Assembly: GCF_004339565.1 (NCBI RefSeq)
Contig: NZ_SMFZ01000001.1
Coordinates: 3,038,001 to 3,102,000 of the forward strand
From: Pseudonocardia endophytica
GTDB lineage: Bacteria > Actinomycetota > Actinomycetes > Mycobacteriales > Pseudonocardiaceae
Direction of reading: 5' to 3'
DNA length: 64,000 bases
Shown: positions 58,693-64,000 of the stretch, piece after piece
Layout of the letters: each line of letters opens with the position of its first letter
How positions within the stretch are numbered: position 1 is the first letter of the stretch
Notes under the pieces: model-generated
The model's input: the letters and a program-made list of their open reading frames with translations, nothing else
What the model was told of the DNA's origin: nothing
The model's database searches: none
Program-made: the position numbers and the translations under genes

Positions 58693-59478
58693 ATGATGAC
58701 CGACGACGCCGCCCCCGGCGTGGACGCGACCGTCCCCTCCCCGGCTCGCATGTACGACTACTACCTGGGCGGCAAGGACAACTTCGCGGTCGATCGCGAG
58801 GCCGCCGAGCAGGTGATCGAGGCCCATCCGCAGCAGCGGCTGCTGGCCCGCAACAACCGCGCGTTCCTCACCCGCGCCGTGCGCCACCTCGCGGACGCGG
58901 GCATCGACCAGTTCGTCGATCTCGGTGCGGGTGTCCCCACGGAGCCGGCCACACACCAGACGGCGCGGGCCATGACGCCGGGGGCGCGCGTCGTGTACGT
59001 CGACGAGGACCCGGTCGTGCTGGCGCACGCCCGCGCGTTGCTCGGCACCGACGACGGCATCGGCGTCATCGGGGCGGACGCACTGGACCCGGAGCAGGTG
59101 CTCACCGACCCCGAGCTCGCCCGCTTGATCGACTTCTCACGGCCGGTCGGGTTGCTGGCCGTCGCGCTGTTCCACTTCAACCCCGATCCCGGCCCGGAGC
59201 GGGTGATCACCGCGTTCCGCGAGCGGATGGTGCCCGGCTCGTGGCTCGTACTGTCCACCGGTAGCACCGAGGGGCTCGGCGAGTCCGAGCTGGCGGAGCT
59301 GCATCGCGGTTACTCGGGCACGCCGCGCGGCATGCACCTGCGCAGCCGGGAACAGATCGAGTCCCTGTTCGACGGGTTCGCGCTCGTCGAACCGGGCGTG
59401 GTGGACGTGTCGCAGTGGCGCGGCAACGCGGAGCAGACCCCGGTGCAGATCCTGGCGGGCGTGGGCCGGCTGCACTGA
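58693..59478 (+). CDS. SAM-dependent methyltransferase (Methyltransf_19/DUF574)
   Basis: 261 residues. SPARMYDYYLGGKDNFAVDR is the unmistakable N-terminal signature of the actinobacterial Methyltransf_19 family. It is followed by the SAM-binding FVDLGAGVPT, VVYVDEDPVVLAHARALL and VALFHFNPD. These are often present in many copies with unknown substrates. ATG at 58693 (or 58696) was chosen; a CTG near 58651 would give a longer frame overlapping the previous gene. Confidence 0.88.
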   Translation: MMTDDAAPGVDATVPSPARMYDYYLGGKDNFAVDREAAEQVIEAHPQQRLLARNNRAFLTRAVRHLADAGIDQFVDLGAGVPTEPATHQTARAMTPGARVVYVDEDPVVLAHARALLGTDDGIGVIGADALDPEQVLTDPELARLIDFSRPVGLLAVALFHFNPDPGPERVITAFRERMVPGSWLVLSTGSTEGLGESELAELHRGYSGTPRGMHLRSREQIESLFDGFALVEPGVVDVSQWRGNAEQTPVQILAGVGRLH

Positions 59479-59603
59479 GCGCGGAGCCCGCGGAGCGCGC
59501 ATCGGCACCGAGCGCGGAGCCGCTGATACACGGGCCGGCCAGCCGTTGCGCTGGTCATCCCCCGCGCGGCACGATCGTCCGGACTCGGCGAGGAGGCGAT
59601 GGC

Positions 59604-60296
59604 ATGCCGCACCGGGTGCTGGTCGTCGACGACGACGAGCGTGTCCGCACCATGGTCAGCTGGCAGCTCGAGGCCGAGGGGTTCACGGTCGCCCAGGCAC
59701 CGGACGGCCGGGGCGCACTCGCCGCGATCCGTGAGGAGCGTCCCGACCTGGTGGTGCTGGACCTGTCGCTGCCGGGCGTCGGCGGCCTGGACGTGCTGCG
59801 ACGGGTGCGCAACGAGGAGAAGGCGTCCGGCGGTCCGCAGCTGCCGGTCATCGTGCTCTCCGGCCGGAGCGGGGAGACCGACCGCATCGTCGGGCTGGAC
59901 CTGGGCGCCGACGACTACCTGGTCAAGCCGTTCTCGCCGGGTGAGCTGGCCGCCAGGGCACGGTCGGTCCTGCGCCGCTCCGCCCCGCCTCCGGCCGCGG
60001 AACCGACGACCGTCGGCGGACTCGTCGTCGACGAACCGTCCCGCGAGGTGTCCGTGGACGGTCGCTCCGTCGACCTGACCGCCCGCGAGTTCGACCTGCT
60101 CGCCTTCCTCACCCGCCACCCCCGTCAGGTGTTCACCCGCTCCCAGCTGCTCGAACACGTCTGGGACGCGACGCCGGAGTGGTGCAGCGAGGCGACCGTG
60201 ACCGAACACGTGCACCGGCTGCGAGGCAAGCTCGACCCGGCGGGCGACCGGTTCGTGCGCACGGTCCGCGGTGTCGGCTACCGCCTGGAGGCCTGA
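59604..60296 (+). CDS. OmpR/PhoB-family response regulator
   Basis: 230 residues; ATG 7 nt after AGGAGG. Receiver: DDD at 9-11, phospho-acceptor Asp53 (VVLDLSLPG), Thr/Ser in IVLSGRSGE, Lys in YLVKPFSPGE. C-terminal winged helix 130-228 (LTAREFDLLAFLTRHPRQVF, VTEHVHRLRGKLDP, TVRGVGYRLE). Stop overlaps the kinase start (TGATG), giving tight coupling to its sensor. Confidence 0.93.
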   Translation: MPHRVLVVDDDERVRTMVSWQLEAEGFTVAQAPDGRGALAAIREERPDLVVLDLSLPGVGGLDVLRRVRNEEKASGGPQLPVIVLSGRSGETDRIVGLDLGADDYLVKPFSPGELAARARSVLRRSAPPPAAEPTTVGGLVVDEPSREVSVDGRSVDLTAREFDLLAFLTRHPRQVFTRSQLLEHVWDATPEWCSEATVTEHVHRLRGKLDPAGDRFVRTVRGVGYRLEA

Positions 60297-61927
60297 TGTC
60301 CGTCGCGGGTACCGCGTTCGATCTGGACCACGCGGACAGCGTCGCCCTGCTCGACCGGCAGACCGAGATGCTCGAGCGGATCGCGGCGGGTGCCGCACTG
60401 TCGGAGATCCTCACCGGGATCGCGACGTCGCTCGAGGAGCTGGTGCCGGGGTCGCGCTGCTCGGTCCTGCTGCTGGACGCCGTGTTCGGGACCCTGCACC
60501 ACGGCGCGGCGCCGTCGTTGCCGACGGCGTACTCCGCGTGCATCGACGGGATGTCGATCGGGGACAACGCGGGCTCCTGCGGCACCGCGGCCTACCTGGA
60601 GCGACCGGTCGTCGCCGAGGACATCACGACCGACCCGCGCTGGGAGGCCTATCGCGAGCTCGCGACCCCGCACGGGCTGCGGTCGTGCTGGTCGAGCCCG
60701 ATCCTCAGCCGCACCGGCGTGCTCGGCACGTTCGCCGTCTACCACGACCGCACCCACCGTCCGACGCCCCGCGAGGAGCGGCTGGTGGAGCGGCTGACCC
60801 ATCTGGCGTCGGTCGCGATCGACCACTCCGGGCTCTACGGCGCGCTGTCCGAGAGCGAGGAACGCTTCCGGCGCGCGTTCGAGGACAGCGCCACCGGTAT
60901 GGCTCTGACCACCACTGACGGCGTCACGACCCGCGTCAACCGCGCCCTGCGCGAGCTGTTCGACCTCTCCGACGAGGAACTCATCGGACGACCGCTGGAC
61001 GAGCTCCTGACCCGTGTCGCCGACACCGGCCCGGTCGGCGACGGAACCTCCTACGAGGCGAGGGCGTGGCGGCCCGACGGCGCGGAGCTGGAGCTCGCGG
61101 TCGCCGTGTCCGAGGTGCGGGGCGCCGACGGCGAGGCGGTCTACCTCAGCGTCAACGTCCTGGACCTGACCCAGCGCCGCGCCGCGCAACGCGAGCGCCT
61201 GGCCCGGCACGAGGCCGAGGTGGCCCGGTCGGCCGCCGAGGCGGCCAGCCGCGCGAAGTCCGACTTCGTCTCCGCACTCGGTCACGAACTGCGCACGCCC
61301 TTGCAGGCGATCACCGGGTTCACCGAGCTGCTCGGCACGCTGAACCTGCCCGCCGAGCGGGCCGTCGCCGCGCGCGAGCACATCGCCGGAGCGGCGCAGC
61401 ACATCCTCTCGCTCGTCGACGACGTGCTGGACGTCGCCCGGATCGAGGAGGGTGCGCTGCCGCTGAGCGTCGTCGACGTCGGCACGGACGCCGCCGTCGG
61501 CGAGGTCCTCGACCTGCTGTCGCCGCTGGCGCACGGCCGGTCCGTCGAGCTCGCCCGTGGTGGTCCGCCGCTCGCCGTCCTCGCCGACGAGCGCAGGCTG
61601 CGCCAGGTTCTGATCAACCTGGTGGGCAACGGCGTCCGCTACAACCGGCCCGGCGGACGGGTGGACGTGACCTGCGCCGAAGCGGGCGACTCGGTCACCG
61701 TCACCGTCGCGGACACCGGTCGCGGGATCCACGCCGACCGTCTGAGCAGGTTGTTCGTCCCGTTCGACCGTCTCGAGGCCGACGACGAGGCCGACCCCGG
61801 CGTCGGTCTCGGGCTCCCGCTGGCCAGGGGGCTGGTCGGGGCGATGGACGGGACGCTCGAGGTGACCAGCGAGATCGGTGTGGGAACGACCGTCGTCGTG
61901 ACCCTGCCTCGCTCACCTGGGGATTGA
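60296..61927 (+). CDS. GAF-PAS hybrid sensor histidine kinase
   Basis: 543 residues, with no membrane segment. GAF domain about 20-175 (VPGSRCSVLLLDAVFGTLHH, DNAGSCGTAAYLERPVV), PAS about 185-300 (RFRRAFEDSATGMALTTTDG), a coiled linker, HisKA with His330 in SALGHELRTPLQAITGF, and HATPase_c with NLVGNGVRYNRPGG, ADTGRGI and GLGLPLARGLV. Such GAF kinases sense small molecules, redox state or light in the cytoplasm; the ligand is not evident. Forms an operon with the response regulator. Confidence 0.92.
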   Translation: MSVAGTAFDLDHADSVALLDRQTEMLERIAAGAALSEILTGIATSLEELVPGSRCSVLLLDAVFGTLHHGAAPSLPTAYSACIDGMSIGDNAGSCGTAAYLERPVVAEDITTDPRWEAYRELATPHGLRSCWSSPILSRTGVLGTFAVYHDRTHRPTPREERLVERLTHLASVAIDHSGLYGALSESEERFRRAFEDSATGMALTTTDGVTTRVNRALRELFDLSDEELIGRPLDELLTRVADTGPVGDGTSYEARAWRPDGAELELAVAVSEVRGADGEAVYLSVNVLDLTQRRAAQRERLARHEAEVARSAAEAASRAKSDFVSALGHELRTPLQAITGFTELLGTLNLPAERAVAAREHIAGAAQHILSLVDDVLDVARIEEGALPLSVVDVGTDAAVGEVLDLLSPLAHGRSVELARGGPPLAVLADERRLRQVLINLVGNGVRYNRPGGRVDVTCAEAGDSVTVTVADTGRGIHADRLSRLFVPFDRLEADDEADPGVGLGLPLARGLVGAMDGTLEVTSEIGVGTTVVVTLPRSPGD

Positions 61928-61997
61928 CCGGTCGTTGTGATCGTCGTGGCGACGGGGTGACCCGCGCCCTGCACACTGGTCCGTCCCGGCCAGGACC

Positions 61998-62032
61998 GGC
62001 ACGGGGCGGCGACCCCTCGGCCGCCCCGTGCC
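61998..62032 (+). terminator. Hairpin terminator of the two-component operon
   Basis: Perfect 13-bp stem, GGCACGGGGCGGC with GCCGCCCCGTGCC, and a 9-nt loop, 70 nt after the kinase stop. Confidence 0.8.
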
Positions 62033-62443
62033 CCCTCACTCCTGCGACCGCGGATTCCTGTCGGTGCCTTTCCCTACTCTCCTTCGTGGCCGCCGATCTC
62101 CGAGTTCGTGCGATCCACCATCGCGGCTGGTCGGCGCGGTCTTCGAGTGGGCGCGGGCCGATAGTCGACGCCGGCCCGGAAGATCTCCCGGCACGTCGGG
62201 AATGATCCGCCGACCTCGCCCGTTGGAAGGACTGTCCGAGCCGGGCGATGCCGAGTCCCCGGGCCGCAATTGAAATAGCCGCCGCGGACTACCGTCCGGC
62301 TGGAGCCGCGGTGTGCCCCTCGCCGCGAGGCGACCGGCGCCCGGTTCGGACACCTAATCCGATTGCACGACAGGTGCGAACCCGGTCACGATGATCGCGG
62401 CCGGTTCGAGCAGGACCGGCGCACCAGGCACACTGAAACGACG
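62033..62443. other. Intergenic region before hrpA
   Basis: About 410 bases. A short AT-richer pocket (AATTGAAATAG near 62269) stands out in otherwise GC-rich DNA. No gene, known RNA motif or repeat was recognised. It should hold the hrpA promoter. Confidence 0.5.
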
Positions 62444-64000
62444 ATGTCCACATCTCCCGCCTCGACGTCCGGCGGCCGCCGGGACCACGGCGGGCGGCCC
62501 GGTTCCTCCGACTCACGTCGACCCACCGAAGACTCCCGTCGACCCACCGAAGACTCCCGTCGACCCACCGAAGACTCCCGTCGACCCACCGACGAGTCCG
62601 GTCGATCCTCCGGATCCACCCGCGGAGGACGACGCAGCACTTCTCGTCAGAACGACATCACCGAACCCGCAGGCCACGACGCCGCAGCGCAGGCCGCCCC
62701 CGACCCGGAGGGCGCCGCGCGCGGCCGCCCTGGCGGGCGGCGGCGACCGCGCCGTCGCCCGCCGCGGGGCCGCGGCGCGCAGACCGCGCCCGGCCCCGCC
62801 CCCGACGCACCGTCCGACTCCGCGGACGCCGTCCCGTCACTCGACCGCGAGGCCCTGGACGCGCTCCGACAGCGGATCGAGGAACTCGGACCCGCCGAGG
62901 GCGACCGGTTGCGCCACCGTCTGGACCGTTCCCGCGACGGGCGCGCGCAGGAGCGCGTGGCCGGTGCCGTCGCGTCCGCGGAGAACCGCATCGCCCGCCG
63001 CCGGGCCGCCCTCCCGCACATCACCTATCCCGCGACGCTGCCGGTCACCGCGCGTCGCGAGGAGATCGCCGAGGCGATCCGCGACAACCAGGTCGTGATC
63101 GTCGCCGGCGAGACCGGGTCCGGGAAGACCACCCAGCTCCCGAAGATCTGCCTGGAGCTGGGCCGCGGCGTGCACGGCATGATCGGCCACACCCAGCCGC
63201 GGCGCCTCGCCGCGCGCACGGTCGCCGCCCGGATCGCCGACGAGCTCGGCGTCGAGATCGGTGGCGCGGTCGGCTGGAAGGTGCGGTTCACCGACCAGGT
63301 GGGCGACTCCACCATGGTCAAGCTGATGACCGACGGGATCCTGCTGGCCGAGCTGGCCGGTGACAAGGACCTCGCCCAGTACGACACGCTGATCATCGAC
63401 GAGGCGCACGAGCGCAGCCTCAACATCGACTTCATTCTCGGCTATCTGACGCGATTGCTGCCGCGACGTCCGGACCTCAAGGTCGTCATCACGTCGGCGA
63501 CGATCGACCCGGAGCGCTTCGCTCGGCATTTCGGCTCGGAGACCGACCCGGCACCGATCGTCGAGGTCTCCGGGCGGACGTACCCGGTCGAGGTGCGCTA
63601 CCGCCCGGTCGTCGACCCCGACGACCCGGACGCCGACCCGGACCGCGAGCAGACCACCGCGATCGGCGACGCCGTCGCGGAGCTGCAACGCGAGGGACCC
63701 GGCGACGTGCTCGTGTTCCTGCCCGGCGAGCGGGAGATCCGGGACACCGCGGACGAGTTGGAGCGCAGGCAGTTCCGCAACACGGAGATCCTGCCGCTGT
63801 ACGCACGTCTGTCCACGGCGGAACAGCAGCGGGTCTGGCAGCCGCACGCCGGCAACCGCGTCGTGCTGGCCACGAACGTCGCCGAGACGTCGCTGACCGT
63901 GCCGGGGATCAGGTACGTCGTGGACACCGGAACGGCCCGGATCTCACGCTACTCGCGCCGGCTCAAGGTACAGCGGCTGCCGATCGAGAAGATCTCGCAG
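62444..64000 (+). CDS. hrpA: ATP-dependent RNA helicase HrpA, 3' end outside window
   Basis: First 519 codons of what is usually a protein of about 1,300 residues. Residues 1-180 are a low-complexity Arg/Pro/Ser leader with a SRRPTED repeat. The DEAH helicase core starts near 190: motif [14 protein letters not shown] (near 223), motif Ia [12 protein letters not shown], motif [13 protein letters not shown], motif [11 protein letters not shown], and in the second RecA domain [32 protein letters not shown]/HrpA helicases unwind RNA with ATP; in bacteria they act in mRNA processing and rescue of stalled ribosomes. The start ATG is the only one covering the repeat leader; a later start is possible. 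Confidence 0.92.
   Translation, partial: MSTSPASTSGGRRDHGGRPGSSDSRRPTEDSRRPTEDSRRPTEDSRRPTDESGRSSGSTRGGRRSTSRQNDITEPAGHDAAAQAAPDPEGAARGRPGGRRRPRRRPPRGRGAQTAPGPAPDAPSDSADAVPSLDREALDALRQRIEELGPAEGDRLRHRLDRSRDGRAQERVAGAVASAENRIARRRAALPHITYPATLPVTARREEIAEAIRDNQVVIVAGETGSGKTTQLPKICLELGRGVHGMIGHTQPRRLAARTVAARIADELGVEIGGAVGWKVRFTDQVGDSTMVKLMTDGILLAELAGDKDLAQYDTLIIDEAHERSLNIDFILGYLTRLLPRRPDLKVVITSATIDPERFARHFGSETDPAPIVEVSGRTYPVEVRYRPVVDPDDPDADPDREQTTAIGDAVAELQREGPGDVLVFLPGEREIRDTADELERRQFRNTEILPLYARLSTAEQQRVWQPHAGNRVVLATNVAETSLTVPGIRYVVDTGTARISRYSRRLKVQRLPIEKISQ
62516..62592. repeat. 21-bp tandem repeat in the hrpA leader
   Basis: 3.7 copies of a 21-bp unit starting CGTCGACCCACCGAAGACTC, each encoding a seven-residue unit (SRRPTED). 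Copies are identical over the first three units, so this is a recent or slipping expansion. Confidence 0.9.

Noticed and set aside
62516..62592. Tandem repeat considered as a CRISPR array
   Set aside because: Units are contiguous with no spacers, a multiple of three in length and in frame with the hrpA leader.

Overview
The window is 64 kb of very GC-rich DNA with dense, often overlapping genes, frequent GTG starts and GC-rich hairpin terminators that lack clear T-runs. Gene content points to a mycolic-acid-related or pseudonocardial actinobacterium, most likely Pseudonocardia or a close relative. The pointers are an hbhA locus in mycobacterial order, a mycofactocin-type TetR (MftR), DUF2505, DUF2516, DUF2530 and DUF445 proteins, a Methyltransf_19 protein and a SigG-like sigma factor. 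The genus is inferred from gene content, not proven.

Layout. 1-7.1 kb: the tail of a conjugation/secretion-like operon (Pro-rich protein, ParA-like P-loop protein, lytic transglycosylase, membrane-anchored protein) followed by two GH16 glycosidase-like proteins, one with a huge Pro/Thr and Gly/Asn linker. 7.1-7.4 kb: a duplicated unit of terminator, 53-bp repeat and IdeR-type iron box between convergent genes. 7.4-18.7 kb: housekeeping and envelope genes (purine permease, SDR, L,D-transpeptidase, MurB, PurU) and a regulatory block (membrane LuxR protein, NarL-type two-component pair, CPBP protease). 18.75-19.83 kb: a DUF559 endonuclease-like gene between two 56-nt palindromes, lodged between two convergent genes that each have their own terminator. 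19.9-22.2 kb: lon.

22.3-31.0 kb is a catabolic island read divergently from one 235-bp promoter region. Leftward are a flavin-dependent monooxygenase, two SDRs and a phenylacetate-CoA-ligase-like enzyme. Rightward are a DUF35 OB-fold protein, an SCP-x-type thiolase, a P450, a TetR regulator and an SDR. Overlapping palindromes in the shared promoter are the probable TetR operator. The set would hydroxylate, oxidise, CoA-activate and thiolytically shorten an unknown carboxylic or cyclic substrate.

31-42.7 kb: YbaK, DUF2516, HbhA and its XRE regulator; DUF445; a stand-alone primase/polymerase-like protein; a cold-shock protein; a secreted PGQP-repeat protein; MftR; a SigG-like sigma factor; a ClpP paralogue that has lost its catalytic Ser and His; a MerR regulator; an EEP nuclease-like protein; and a DinB protein. 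43.7-45.0 kb: a VapBC-type toxin-antitoxin pair with a decayed toxin fragment beside it, next to a Glu-Asp-Phe tRNA cluster. 45-64 kb: SGNH hydrolase, propionyl-CoA synthetase, 3Fe-4S ferredoxin, a VOC protein, an MFS transporter, a DrrAB-type exporter with a GNAT protein, two paralogous DUF4352-like surface proteins, DUF72, an SDR, a beta-lactamase-like hydrolase, a methyltransferase, a PhoB-type regulator with a GAF/PAS histidine kinase, and the first 519 codons of hrpA, which runs off the right edge.

The best candidates for undescribed biology are the palindrome-flanked DUF559 cassette and the tandem iron-box/terminator units. Degenerate enzymes (pseudo-ClpP, the GH16 with Asp to Asn, an SDR without its Tyr) come next. 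All functions are read from sequence by eye; no database search was run.
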